Source: Elusimicrobia bacterium GWA2_61_42 (GTDB taxonomy: Bacteria; Elusimicrobiota; Elusimicrobia; Elusimicrobiales; UBA9959). Taken from it: a stretch of 64,000 bases of DNA. The stretch's first letter is position 1, and every line of letters begins with the position of its first letter. Positions 17,964 through 26,141 of the stretch are shown here, piece after piece. Below the pieces are notes generated by a model. It had not been told where the DNA came from. It was given only the letters and a program-made list of their open reading frames with translations, and made no database searches. The position numbers were made by a program, and so were the translations under genes. The stretch is from the NCBI GenBank assembly GCA_001799615.1, contig MGTU01000025.1, positions 155,902-219,901 on the forward strand. The letters run 5' to 3'.

Positions 17964-18040
17964 TGCGGGGTAGAGCAGCCTGGTAGCTCGCAAGGCCCAT
18001 AACCTTGAGGTCGTAGGTTCAAATCCTACCCCCGCAACCA
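17964..18040 (+). tRNA. Initiator tRNA-Met (CAT), element-assembled
   Basis: 77 nt with encoded CCA. The acceptor stem is TGCGGGG/CCCCGCA, giving a weak T1:A72 pair rather than the usual C1xA72 mismatch. The D-arm is GAGC-AGCCTGGTA-GCTC, the anticodon stem CAAGG/CCTTG, the loop CCCATAA with anticodon CAT at 17998-18000, and the T-arm GTAGG-TTCAAAT-CCTAC. Position 33 is C, where bacterial tRNAs almost always have U. 5' half and promoter come from element A, 3' half from element B. Confidence 0.92.
17996..18040 (+). repeat. attL of element B: tRNA 3' half
   Basis: This 45-bp segment recurs at 55133-55177 with only two differences (18014 T versus C; 18028 A versus G). The two changed bases pair with each other in the T-stem, so both copies keep a perfect stem. 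Confidence 0.88.
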
Positions 18041-18064
18041 GTTTTCAGCAGTCCGACGAGAAAT

Positions 18065-18094
18065 GGCTTGTGGCACTAACCACAAGCCATTTTT
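18065..18094 (+). terminator. Rho-independent terminator of the tRNA
   Basis: The arms AATGGCTTGTGG and CCACAAGCCATT enclose CACTAA and are followed by TTTATT. It separates the tRNA from the integrase. Confidence 0.85.
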
Positions 18095-18097
18095 ATT

Positions 18098-18121
18098 GCC
18101 TCATGAGTGCGCAAGGTTCGA
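18098..18121 (+). repeat. End-associated repeat of element B, left copy
   Basis: GCCTCATGAG followed directly by TGCGCAAGGTTCGA. The same two blocks occur at the right end (55037-55046 and 55059-55072), separated there by 12 bases. Possible integrase arm or att-flank site. Confidence 0.55.
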
Positions 18122-18139
18122 CGACCTTCCGGAGGCAAT

Positions 18140-19117
18140 ATGAAGCTGCCCTTGCTCGCTAAGTCCAGTCCTGCATCCTGCAATTCACCAGAATCTCTAC
18201 AACCTCTCTTGGACGCCTTTATCCTGCGTTGCAAGGCTAAGTCCCTGTCTCCCGGTAGTGTCCGGTGGTATAAAGACAAGCTGGGGCCCTTCCTGGCGTT
18301 TTTGGAGGGGATAAAGATAACGGCAGCTAAGGATATCTCTCCTACGCATATTCGGGCCTATCTAGAGCATCTCCGAGAGGAAGGGCAATGTTCTGGGACT
18401 ATATACCGTGCCTATACGGGTTTGGGGACGTTCTTCGGGTTCTTGCTCAAGGAAGACTTCATCACGTCCAATCCTATGCTGCTTGTGGAGAAGCCCAAAC
18501 GTGTTAAACGGCTTATCCAAGCATTCTCTATGGAGCAGATACGGGCTCTCTTGGATCAATTTGACCACAATAACTTCCCGCATCTTCGTACGCGTACCCT
18601 GACAATCCTCCTGCTGGATACCGGGCTTCGGATTTCCGAAGGATTGGGGATTAAGAAGGATGACGTGAATCTACAGAGCAACACTATACGAGTCCTGGGG
18701 AAAGGCGGGAAAGAAAGGGATGTTCCCTTTGGGGCAACAGCGAAGCAGGCCATAATGCAGTACCTAATGCGGATTGGCGAGATTCCAGGGCAGGAGCTAC
18801 TATTTATCAACCGTTTCGGTGGGGGAGTAAATCGCCGGACAATTCAGCGCCAGCTACAGCTCTATGCTGGCAAGGCAGGGATAAAGGGTGTCAGGCCCTC
18901 TCCACATACATTGCGCCATACCTTTGCTACCCAGTATATCCTCAACGGTGGGGATGCCTTCAGTCTGCAACGGATTCTGGGGCATTCAACGTTGGATATG
19001 GTAAGAGTTTACGTCGATATGGCGAACAGCAACGTGGCTCTTCAGCACAAGAAGTTCTCGCCCATGGACCGCTTGGGGCCAGTATCCGGAATCGGCAGGA
19101 AAGTAGCTATAAAATAG
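18140..19117 (+). CDS. Tyrosine recombinase (integrase), left end of element B
   Basis: Start ATG 18140 is chosen because GGAGG lies 4 nt upstream; an in-frame GTG at 18107 would place the end repeat inside the gene. The 325-residue product has an N-terminal SAM-like core-binding domain (about 20-115) and a catalytic domain with Arg in DTGLRISE, Lys in GKGGKER, His-x-x-Arg in HTLRH, His in LGHST and the nucleophile Tyr in VRVYVD. It should catalyse integration and excision at the tRNA. It ends exactly where the first 104-bp repeat begins. Confidence 0.93.
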   Translation: MKLPLLAKSSPASCNSPESLQPLLDAFILRCKAKSLSPGSVRWYKDKLGPFLAFLEGIKITAAKDISPTHIRAYLEHLREEGQCSGTIYRAYTGLGTFFGFLLKEDFITSNPMLLVEKPKRVKRLIQAFSMEQIRALLDQFDHNNFPHLRTRTLTILLLDTGLRISEGLGIKKDDVNLQSNTIRVLGKGGKERDVPFGATAKQAIMQYLMRIGEIPGQELLFINRFGGGVNRRTIQRQLQLYAGKAGIKGVRPSPHTLRHTFATQYILNGGDAFSLQRILGHSTLDMVRVYVDMANSNVALQHKKFSPMDRLGPVSGIGRKVAIK

Positions 19118-19203
19118 CTCAGGTGCAACCAGGATGACATTAGAGAGAGGGTCCATACATCCTTGAGATTTTGGTTGCCGGAGATAGCTATAAGTGATTC
19201 TTC
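19099..19203 (+). repeat. 104-bp element B repeat, copy 1
   Basis: First of four near-identical copies (others at 28564, 37867 and 40030). The core is CCATACATCC then TTGAGATTTTGG, with TTGAGA at 19163-19168 and TATAAG at 19189-19194. It begins within the integrase stop region and precedes the defence module. It reads as a promoter/operator or a module-joining sequence. Confidence 0.75.
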
Positions 19204-19315
19204 ACTCGTAATACATGTCTGGTAAGGAGTCGCTCCCCGTGAAATAAGTTAGAATTTGTTTGTTAGGGTCTGTCCCAGCTTCTATGTCGTTTTAGGCTCT
19301 ACGAGGAGATAATTG

Positions 19316-19915
19316 ATGCGCATTGTTTGCCTTGGATGGGGCTCCCTCATATGGGACGCTAGAGAATTGCCAATTCAGGGGCCATGGCTCTCAGATGGCC
19401 CGTTTGCTCCCGTAGAGTTCTCGCGGCAATCCGGGAATGGTCGCATCACACTTGTAATAGATGAGGCAGCGACTCCAGTTCAATTGCTCTGGGCGAGGAT
19501 GACTGTTTCTGATTTGAGTGAAGCGATGTCCACCCTAAAAGTTAGGGAAGGAATAACTGCAAGGAATTGGAAGCCTTTGATAGGTAACTGGTCCGCGACT
19601 TCCAATGCTCCCAAGAGCATACCGTCTCTTCAGTCCTGGGCACAGCAGCATGATGCCGATGCGGTTATTTGGACTGCCTTGGGGCCACAGTATACTAAGC
19701 AAGGCGAAGCCAAGGTCACAAGGGAGAGACCTCCCATTGAGTGGGTTTTGGAGTATCTTGTAGGACTAAGTGGAGCTACACGGGATGATGCTGAAGGGTA
19801 TTTCCGTAATGCGCCTCAACAAATAGTTACGGAGTATAGGCGGCAAGTCGAAGCTAGGTTGGGGTGGACATATCAAGGCCAGGGAACAACTCACACTACA
19901 GGGGAGGATAAATGA
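19316..19915 (+). CDS. Gamma-glutamylcyclotransferase-like (AIG2/GGCT fold) protein
   Basis: From ATG 19316 (GAGGAGA site upstream) the product is 199 residues. The opening MRIVCLGWGSLIWD matches the nucleotide-like GSL(I/L)xD loop of GGCT-fold proteins, followed by WLSDGPFAPVEFSR and a conserved tryptophan-rich core. The exact substrate is unknown. It overlaps the next nuclease gene by 4 bp (ATGA), so the pair probably functions together, possibly as a two-gene defence unit (inference). Confidence 0.55.
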   Translation: MRIVCLGWGSLIWDARELPIQGPWLSDGPFAPVEFSRQSGNGRITLVIDEAATPVQLLWARMTVSDLSEAMSTLKVREGITARNWKPLIGNWSATSNAPKSIPSLQSWAQQHDADAVIWTALGPQYTKQGEAKVTRERPPIEWVLEYLVGLSGATRDDAEGYFRNAPQQIVTEYRRQVEARLGWTYQGQGTTHTTGEDK

Positions 19916-20802
19916 TTTGGAAGATATTCGCAAGGCTTCCCAGTAAGTGGAATGACGCTGAAGATTATGCAAGAGAGTGTTATCAGGCTGGCATCATAGC
20001 AATTGGGTGGAACAAGCTTGGAGACCTCAATGCTACTGAATCGTTCGCTGAACTACGAGGCAAGCTCAAGGAAGGATGGGGCGGCGAAGCTGAGAGTGGA
20101 GCTAAGACCATAGGGCAGTGGGCTGGGACACTGTGGAGCTTTCGTAATAAAGTTAAAGCAGGAGATTATGTGATTTGTCCGGACAGCGACTCCGGAAGAT
20201 ACTATGTCGGGATCATCAACTCGGACAGTGTGTTCTACGATGAGACCACCCTTGGTGGTAAATGTAACTTCGCACATAGGCGCAAAGTGAAGTGGGTTAG
20301 AGTCTTGAATCTAGGTGAGATACAGTCTATTTGGCCGGGAGGCCGTTTCGGAGGGAATCAAACTCTATCTGAGGTCGAGAAAGGCGCTGAACGCTTTATG
20401 AAGTTTCTTAAGAAGAAGCGCTCAGCATTCGTCCCTCGCTCTCGGGTGTCATCGCACCCTGATATGGAGTGGGGGAAAGAGGCAGAGGCACGGGCCATGG
20501 TCTGGCTTGGAGAACGAGGATATCAACCAACGAATGTCGCGCATCTAAACGTCGGCTGGGATATTACTTGTGGCAACAGCAGGTTCGAGGTGAAGGGGCG
20601 GAAATCGCCACGTTCAGCGGTACGCCTTAGTCAAAACGAATGGCGTGCAGCAAAGAAGTTTAAGCGGGAGTATACGGTCTTGATTTTTACGGCCCCCACT
20701 AAAGAAGCATTGCAGATGACGACGCCGATGCAAATTCCAGACCCAACGAGAACTGAATCGTGGACGCCTAGGGTAATGTACGAATACATACTGGCAGAGT
20801 GA
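19912..20802 (+). CDS. EVE/PUA-like plus DUF3883 PD-(D/E)XK nuclease, candidate type IV restriction enzyme
   Basis: Residues 1-150 resemble the EVE/PUA-like Mrr-associated domain that can read modified bases (IGWNKLGDL, VKAGDYVICPD, YYVGIINSD). Residues about 185-290 are a DUF3883-type nuclease: WGKEAEARAMVWLGERGY, then GWDI with the metal Asp, then FEVKG supplying the E-x-K pair. Such proteins cleave DNA carrying modified bases. It is translationally coupled to the cyclotransferase-like gene. 206 bp of unassigned sequence follow before the ABC-3C genes, with an AT-rich stretch containing TATTATAAG. Confidence 0.7.
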   Translation: MIWKIFARLPSKWNDAEDYARECYQAGIIAIGWNKLGDLNATESFAELRGKLKEGWGGEAESGAKTIGQWAGTLWSFRNKVKAGDYVICPDSDSGRYYVGIINSDSVFYDETTLGGKCNFAHRRKVKWVRVLNLGEIQSIWPGGRFGGNQTLSEVEKGAERFMKFLKKKRSAFVPRSRVSSHPDMEWGKEAEARAMVWLGERGYQPTNVAHLNVGWDITCGNSRFEVKGRKSPRSAVRLSQNEWRAAKKFKREYTVLIFTAPTKEALQMTTPMQIPDPTRTESWTPRVMYEYILAE

Positions 20803-21008
20803 GATGTGCTGATTTAAAGCATGTTGTTTCAGCAGATTCAGTCCTTTTGCTATTATAAGAATAGTTAGGGGAAGTAACTGGCTAGTCTTGGACAATCCTC
20901 AATGATGCATATTGAAAGTCCGGGCTACCCTCTCCGAAAGTGGTTGGCTGTCCCTCGGACCTAGGTCGCCACTTATCTTCACAACGCAGTTAGGCTGGAG
21001 CTATAACC

Positions 21009-22226
21009 ATGGCAGGAGTAACTGGCGCGGGTAAATTCTCGGCTGCTGACTCTACGTTGGGATACCTCTATCAAGTGCGTTTAGCCTTACTCTGGGCTCT
21101 TCGTAGGTTGAAATCTGAGTCGGATTTCCTCGTTTCCGTTGAGACGCTTGATGACGTAGCTTTCGAGACTGCTGATGGGGACATTGCGGAGCTGCTTCAG
21201 ACGAAGCATCACCGAAAAGGCATTGCTGATTTGACGGATAGTAGCGTTGACCTTTGGAAGACGTTTAGGATTTGGTTCGAAGGCCATGCGTCTGGACGCA
21301 TTCCACCTACCGCGAAGCTGTACCTTATAACAACCGCTACTGCTCCTAATGGAACAGCCGCATCACTACTCCGAGCCTCTCCCAGAAATGTTGCGGCAGC
21401 TCAACAGGCCTTAGATGCCGCAGCATCCTCTTCCACAAACAAAGTAAACCTTAGTGCATATACGGCATATTTAGGCGCAACTCCAAGTGGCCGTGGTGCA
21501 ATACTCGAAAAGGTCGTAGTAATCGATGCGTCCCCGACGATAACAGATTTAGATTCGGAATTGCGGCAAGAGGTCTTTTGGGCGGTTGGAAAAGAGCACC
21601 ATGTCCCGTTTCTGGAAAGACTTGAAGGGTGGTGGATGCGCCGCGTGCGACTTCAATTAACTACTGCAACTGGTGACCGAATAGCTTCCTCCGAGCTAGA
21701 GGCTCAGATGTCAGACTTGCGAGAGCAGTTTAAGCAAGATGCTTTGCCTGTAGATGATGACCTTCTTGATTTTACGCTAGACCCTGAGACTAAGGCAGCT
21801 TATGAGGGATATAGTTTTGTCCTTCAATTAGAGATCATTAAAGCTGGAAAACGGCGTATCGCAGCGGCTATCCGCGATTATTACCGGGCGTTTGAACAGA
21901 GGTCTCGCTGGCTCCGCGATGATTTAGTGGTCGGCCTGGACCTTCATAAGTATGAGAAGCGCCTGTGTGAGGAATGGGAACTTGTATTCGAAGCAATGCG
22001 TGATAATCTCGGTGATGTCGCTGCCGACGAAGCTAAGGAACACGCAGCGCGGTCTGTCTTGGCTTGGGCAGAGCGCGCGGCAATTCCTATTCGCCTGAAC
22101 GTGACGGAGCCTTTTGTCTGTCGTGGCTCTCTGCACATGTTGGCAGATGAGGCAAAGATTGGATGGCATCCAGAGTTTAGCGACCGCCTTACAGCAATCT
22201 TAACCGCAAAGGGAGCAACCAAATGA
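21009..22226 (+). CDS. ABC-3C system nuclease/C-terminal component
   Basis: The 405-residue product starts GAGKFSAADSTLGYLYQVRLALLWAL. A PD-(D/E)XK core follows (VSVETLDDVAFE, then ELLQTKHH), the Cap4-like nuclease arrangement used in ABC-3C and related conflict systems. The rest is a helical domain ending in the ABC-3C C-terminal region. It is the first of three coupled genes (4-bp overlaps). In ABC-3C systems, known mainly from comparative genomics, the SMC-like ATPase is thought to sense invading DNA and release the effector, here a nuclease. Confidence 0.75.
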   Translation: MAGVTGAGKFSAADSTLGYLYQVRLALLWALRRLKSESDFLVSVETLDDVAFETADGDIAELLQTKHHRKGIADLTDSSVDLWKTFRIWFEGHASGRIPPTAKLYLITTATAPNGTAASLLRASPRNVAAAQQALDAAASSSTNKVNLSAYTAYLGATPSGRGAILEKVVVIDASPTITDLDSELRQEVFWAVGKEHHVPFLERLEGWWMRRVRLQLTTATGDRIASSELEAQMSDLREQFKQDALPVDDDLLDFTLDPETKAAYEGYSFVLQLEIIKAGKRRIAAAIRDYYRAFEQRSRWLRDDLVVGLDLHKYEKRLCEEWELVFEAMRDNLGDVAADEAKEHAARSVLAWAERAAIPIRLNVTEPFVCRGSLHMLADEAKIGWHPEFSDRLTAILTAKGATK

Positions 22227-22720
22227 CTCTCTGGGAACAACGGTCGCGTGAAGAGAAGTGCCTGCTGAACCCCGGATTCTGTGCTAATCTTCTTTGGCAT
22301 TCAGCTTCTGGGTATGCGGCTGGCGGACACGGCGCATTATCGTTTGAGGAGTCTTTCTTGGTTTTGCCGTTTGTCCTTCACCGTGAGACTCGAGAGGAAT
22401 TACCTCGGTCCACTAGGACATCGCTGGCAGTCTGGCTTGAAGAAAACCCATTGGCCCGCGCTAGAGTGGCGAACCGTGCGCGCTTACTCGCTCCATTTAC
22501 AAAGGAAGCTTTGACGTTAGGCGGAATGCATGGTTTTATCCGATTCGATGGCGGCAAAGTATACGCTGATGAGGCTTGGACTAAGGCCGTCACGAAAGTG
22601 CTTAATAGTTCGAGTGATGAAGTCCGAAACTGTGCCAAGCGAGCAGAGTTTGTTGGGAAATGGTTCGCCGAGACCGGTAGCGCGGTAACTGTTCTAGCTC
22701 TAATTGGAGTGCGCCCATGA
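22223..22720 (+). CDS. ABC-3C middle component
   Basis: The 165-residue product has the hallmark pattern of the three-component ABC middle protein: LLNPGFCANLLWHSA near the start, LSFEESFLVLPFVLHRETREELP, then T-x-LAVWLEE. The role is structural or adaptor-like between the ATPase and the effector. It overlaps both neighbours by 4 bp. Confidence 0.78.
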   Translation: MTLWEQRSREEKCLLNPGFCANLLWHSASGYAAGGHGALSFEESFLVLPFVLHRETREELPRSTRTSLAVWLEENPLARARVANRARLLAPFTKEALTLGGMHGFIRFDGGKVYADEAWTKAVTKVLNSSSDEVRNCAKRAEFVGKWFAETGSAVTVLALIGVRP

Positions 22721-24687
22721 CAATGCAGATACTAGATATCGTGGTTTATAGCCATCACGGAGAGAAACGAATACTTCCTCTGAAGGCAGGAGCTGTAAAT
22801 ATCATTACAGGGGCTTCTAAGACTGGAAAGTCTGCCCTCATTGATATAGTCGATTACTGCTACGGTGCCGGGGAATGTCGGGTCCCAGAAGGCCCAATCC
22901 GAAGGTGTGTGTCTTGGTTCGGTCTCCGTCTACAGCTTGAGAAGGGACAGGCGTTTATTGCACGGCGGTGTCCAGGCCCCAGGTTTGCCTCCAGTGAAGA
23001 TTGTTTCGTGGATATCGGTGACGAAGTCGCGGTGCCAGAAGGGGGGAATCTTCGCCAGACTACGAACACGAAGGGGCTTTCTGCGCTCCTAACTAGCTGG
23101 AGTGGAATTAACGACACGCTCAATGAGCCACCGCCTGGCCAAACTCGACCGGCGCTGTCAGCCAGTGTTCGCCATGCCCTCGCTATGTGTTTCCAACCCC
23201 AGGATGAGATTATCCGTCGCCAGCAGCTATTCCACGGCGCCGCCGATACATACATCGCTCTGTCGATCAAAGACACCTTGCCGTATTTCCTCGGAGCTGT
23301 AGACGATGAATATGTCCGAAAACGGGAGAAATTGCGCTCGTTGAGAGACCAACTTCGCTCTTGTGAACGCCAGTTGACGGAGATGAAGGCCTTGAGCGGG
23401 GAAGGTATCAGTAAGGCTTCAATGCTTCTCGCTCAAGCGAGAGATGCCGGCTTGTCCCGCGCCGTTGTTACAACTTGGGGGGATACGGTTTCAGCCTTAA
23501 GGGCAGTTGCCGAAAGACCGCTAGCGACCAGTGATGTTGATGTGCCAAATGGCCAAGAGTATTCCAGGCTCACTGCTGAACGGGACCATTTACTCAATGA
23601 ACAGCAGCGATTTCACAATGAGGTCTCTGTCGCCAGGGCCTTTGAGAGGGATGGGGTAGGGTTCTCACGAGAAGCCTCTGAACAGCGAGCTCGTCTTAGT
23701 TCAATTGGGATATTTGAAGGGGCGAATCCGGGACTGTCCTGCCCGTTATGTTCACATGAGTTCTCAAGTTCTGCCTCTGTCCCAAATGTGTTGCGGATTA
23801 AGGAATCCTTGACCGATGTCTCTTCACGTCTGGAATCCGTGGAGCGTGCGGCTCCCCATCTGAAGAAAGCCATTGCGGAATTAGATTCCAGATTGAGTCG
23901 GGTGAATTCTGCTCTTGAAAAGAACCGAGCGGAAATGGAGGCTGTGCGAAGCTCCAACGATCGTTTGCAACAGATGCAGGATGCGATGTCAAAGCGAGCA
24001 CTAATTATCGGTCGAATCTCACTTTACATGGAGAGTCTTCCTGAACTGCCAGATACTCGAGCTCTTGAAGAGCAAGCTCAACGTCTTATCGGGCAGTGCT
24101 CTGAGATTGAATCAGAGCTCAGCGATGAGAGAGTCCAAGAACGAATATCGTCCATTATCTCTATTCTGGGGCAACAGATGACCAGTTGGGCCCATGATTT
24201 GAATCTGGAGCATTCCAAATTCCCCTTAAGGTTGGATATTAAGAAGCTAACCATCATCGCTGATACTGTAGATGGTCCAGTCCCCATGGAGCGAATGGGG
24301 AGCGGAGAAAACTGGGTGGGCTATCACCTAATCGGGCATCTTGCGTTGCATAAATGGTTCACAGAGCGAGCTAGGCCTGTCCCCAGATTCTTATTCCTTG
24401 ACCAACCTTCACAGGTCTATTTCCCGCCAGAGAAGGACATCGATGGCTCGATGGAATCAGTCGGAGAAGACGATAGGCGCGCTGTGTCCCGCATGTTCAA
24501 GTTCATCTTTGACGTTGTAACTAAGCTCACGCCTGGCTTACAGGTAATAATTACTGAACATGCCGATATTAATGAGGATTGGTACCGTGGGGCCATTGTA
24601 GAGCGATGGCGTAATGGATTAAAACTTGTCCCTGACAATTGGACTCGCAAAGCCAGTGATGTTGCCGACTCAACAACTGAGGCGTGA
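22717..24687 (+). CDS. ABC-3C SMC-like ATPase (DUF3732)
   Basis: The 656-residue SMC/Rad50-style ATPase has Walker A in GASKTGKSALID near residues 32-43, two coiled coils (about 200-330 and 355-470) flanking a CPLC zinc-hook-like pair near 347, and the DUF3732 signature GSGENWVGYHLIGHLALH. A Walker B-like FLFLDQPSQVYFP follows, with a closing ITEHA switch. It would bind and bridge DNA using ATP and control the nuclease component. The third gene of the ABC-3C operon. Confidence 0.8.
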   Translation: MTMQILDIVVYSHHGEKRILPLKAGAVNIITGASKTGKSALIDIVDYCYGAGECRVPEGPIRRCVSWFGLRLQLEKGQAFIARRCPGPRFASSEDCFVDIGDEVAVPEGGNLRQTTNTKGLSALLTSWSGINDTLNEPPPGQTRPALSASVRHALAMCFQPQDEIIRRQQLFHGAADTYIALSIKDTLPYFLGAVDDEYVRKREKLRSLRDQLRSCERQLTEMKALSGEGISKASMLLAQARDAGLSRAVVTTWGDTVSALRAVAERPLATSDVDVPNGQEYSRLTAERDHLLNEQQRFHNEVSVARAFERDGVGFSREASEQRARLSSIGIFEGANPGLSCPLCSHEFSSSASVPNVLRIKESLTDVSSRLESVERAAPHLKKAIAELDSRLSRVNSALEKNRAEMEAVRSSNDRLQQMQDAMSKRALIIGRISLYMESLPELPDTRALEEQAQRLIGQCSEIESELSDERVQERISSIISILGQQMTSWAHDLNLEHSKFPLRLDIKKLTIIADTVDGPVPMERMGSGENWVGYHLIGHLALHKWFTERARPVPRFLFLDQPSQVYFPPEKDIDGSMESVGEDDRRAVSRMFKFIFDVVTKLTPGLQVIITEHADINEDWYRGAIVERWRNGLKLVPDNWTRKASDVADSTTEA

Positions 24688-24689
24688 AG

Positions 24690-24750
24690 TTAATGCGAGT
24701 CATGGAAACTCCATGAGGTTCAGCACCTCTTAGAACCCCGTGCGGGGCGA
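24690..24750 (+). promoter_or_regulatory. Cluster of small hairpins after the ABC-3C operon
   Basis: Three short inverted repeats occur in a row: CATGG/CCATG, GAGGT/ACCTC and CCCCG/CGGGG. None is followed by a T tract, so it is not a standard terminator. It may stabilise the mRNA end or attenuate transcription into the AAA gene. Confidence 0.35.
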
Positions 24751-24775
24751 CTCACCGCATTTGTCCGTCCGCTCA

Positions 24776-24785
24776 CTCGTATATT
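24776..24785 (+). promoter_or_regulatory. Element-type extended -10 promoter, with leader
   Basis: CTCGTATATT matches the box found before the leaderless genes at 28857, 31615, 33163 and 40561. Here about 15 nt separate the predicted start site from ATG 24807, and an AAGGAGA ribosome site is present. Confidence 0.5.
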
Positions 24786-24806
24786 TGTGGATATACAAGG
24801 AGAGCC

Positions 24807-26099
24807 ATGGCGCCCTACAACCCTGATATCGCGGTCAGAAAGAGATCATCTGCTAACACCAGGGAAGCAGTCCTGGTGGAGAGGCTTGAGTCGTCATCTC
24901 AACCGCATATTTTTCAGTTCCTCAGCATAACCGACGGCTCCGAGGCTCTTCGTCTCCACAAAGAGTATCGTGGAAACCTTGTGTGGCTGATGTACCGGGC
25001 CCTAACCGAGTGGTTCGCCTCTTCCGACGTTAAGATTCTGAAGCATCCCCAAGGACGTTCCTGCCAATCTCGCTATCTTTCGACGACTGGAAAGTTTACG
25101 AATTCAAGCGGGGTCTACTTCCTAGAGGCTAATGGGGTACGGGCGGCTCTCACCATCTATCTAAGAAATATAGGCTATCAGGAACTCCACCTTTCGTTTT
25201 ACGTGCGGACATCGGACGCTCCGAGCATACACTCCGTGTTAACTGACATCGAGAACACCCCATCCAGACTTAAGAATCTAATCCTCGACGGAGAGGGCGT
25301 CCCTTTGGCATCCTTCCCGCCGGTATCTTGGACGGACGTCGTGTTGCCCGAGGAGATGCGCAGACTCGTTAACTCCAACAGCATAGACCTCCTGGGCAAA
25401 TCGGACCTATACCGACGTATGGGCGTCCCTTTAAAGCGGGGACTTCTGTTTTGGGGGAGTCCAGGTTGCGGTAAGACCCTCTGCGCTAAGATGTTGATGT
25501 CGCAGTTCCCTCGAAGCATATACGTGACATGTGGGGATTTGGATAGCTGTCCTGGTTGGGGAATTCCAGAGATATACGGTCTAGCTCGACGTCTTGCTCC
25601 CTGCCTGGTCGTCCTGGAAGATTTGGATGTCCTCGGCGGGGTGGAGCGCCGCAGTCAGTCTGGAAGACCGTTGGGGCAGCTACTCGGAGAACTGGACGGC
25701 CTGGAATCGAATCAGGGGGTAGTGACGGTGGCGACCACCAACGATGTTGCCGTGCTTGATGAGGCCTTAAATAACAGGCCTGGAAGATTCGACATCAAAT
25801 TGCACTTTCCAAATCCAGGGCATGACCTCCGAATGCAACTGCTTAAGTTGTTTACTAAGAGCGTTACATTGGCTCCAGACGTTGACCTGACCACCCTTTC
25901 TAATCGCATGGAGTACGGAAACCTTTCAGCAGCCCACGTGCGGGAGGTGGTAACCCGCTCGATTATATTCGCTACAGATGAAGTTGCTGAATTCACGGAT
26001 ACTGACCCTGTAGTGAGCCAGTCGCACCTGGAACGCGCTTTAACGATCATGGCTGACCCAAAGCGTGGGAAGATAGGGTTCAATCCGGAAAGGGGGTGA
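24807..26099 (+). CDS. AAA+ ATPase, BCS1/Vps4-like
   Basis: The 430-residue product has a unique N-terminal domain (1-175) and an AAA+ core: Walker A GSPGCGKT near 219, Walker B CLVVLEDLD near 268, sensor 1 VATTND, then NRPGRFD supplying arginine-finger-like residues, and a C-terminal lid with SAAHVREVV. The layout resembles membrane-free BCS1/Vps4-class remodelling ATPases. It probably unfolds or remodels a protein partner. The partner is unknown; it stands alone after ABC-3C and could be a separate defence gene. Confidence 0.7.
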   Translation: MAPYNPDIAVRKRSSANTREAVLVERLESSSQPHIFQFLSITDGSEALRLHKEYRGNLVWLMYRALTEWFASSDVKILKHPQGRSCQSRYLSTTGKFTNSSGVYFLEANGVRAALTIYLRNIGYQELHLSFYVRTSDAPSIHSVLTDIENTPSRLKNLILDGEGVPLASFPPVSWTDVVLPEEMRRLVNSNSIDLLGKSDLYRRMGVPLKRGLLFWGSPGCGKTLCAKMLMSQFPRSIYVTCGDLDSCPGWGIPEIYGLARRLAPCLVVLEDLDVLGGVERRSQSGRPLGQLLGELDGLESNQGVVTVATTNDVAVLDEALNNRPGRFDIKLHFPNPGHDLRMQLLKLFTKSVTLAPDVDLTTLSNRMEYGNLSAAHVREVVTRSIIFATDEVAEFTDTDPVVSQSHLERALTIMADPKRGKIGFNPERG

Positions 26100-26141
26100 A
26101 ACCGCTTACACGAGGAGTTCCGTCCCTACCCTGAGGGGTGG

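Larger units (their letters stand above)
13859..17994. mobile_element. Element A: 4.1-kb tRNA-targeting satellite-like element
   Basis: It is bounded by the exact 31-bp tRNA 5'-half repeat (13828-13858 and 17964-17994). Near each end is an array of GATCAC boxes in the same register. It holds four genes (Fic, a membrane protein, a secreted BamE/SmpA-like protein, a TIR protein) that are visibly more AT-rich than the chromosome. It has no recombinase gene, so integration would depend on an enzyme supplied in trans, for instance by element B. Its right end restores promoter and 5' half to the tRNA gene. Confidence 0.65.

Noticed and set aside
18107..18139. Upstream GTG start for the left integrase
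   Set aside because: It would place the end repeat and the GGAGG site inside the coding region; ATG 18140 has a proper ribosome site.
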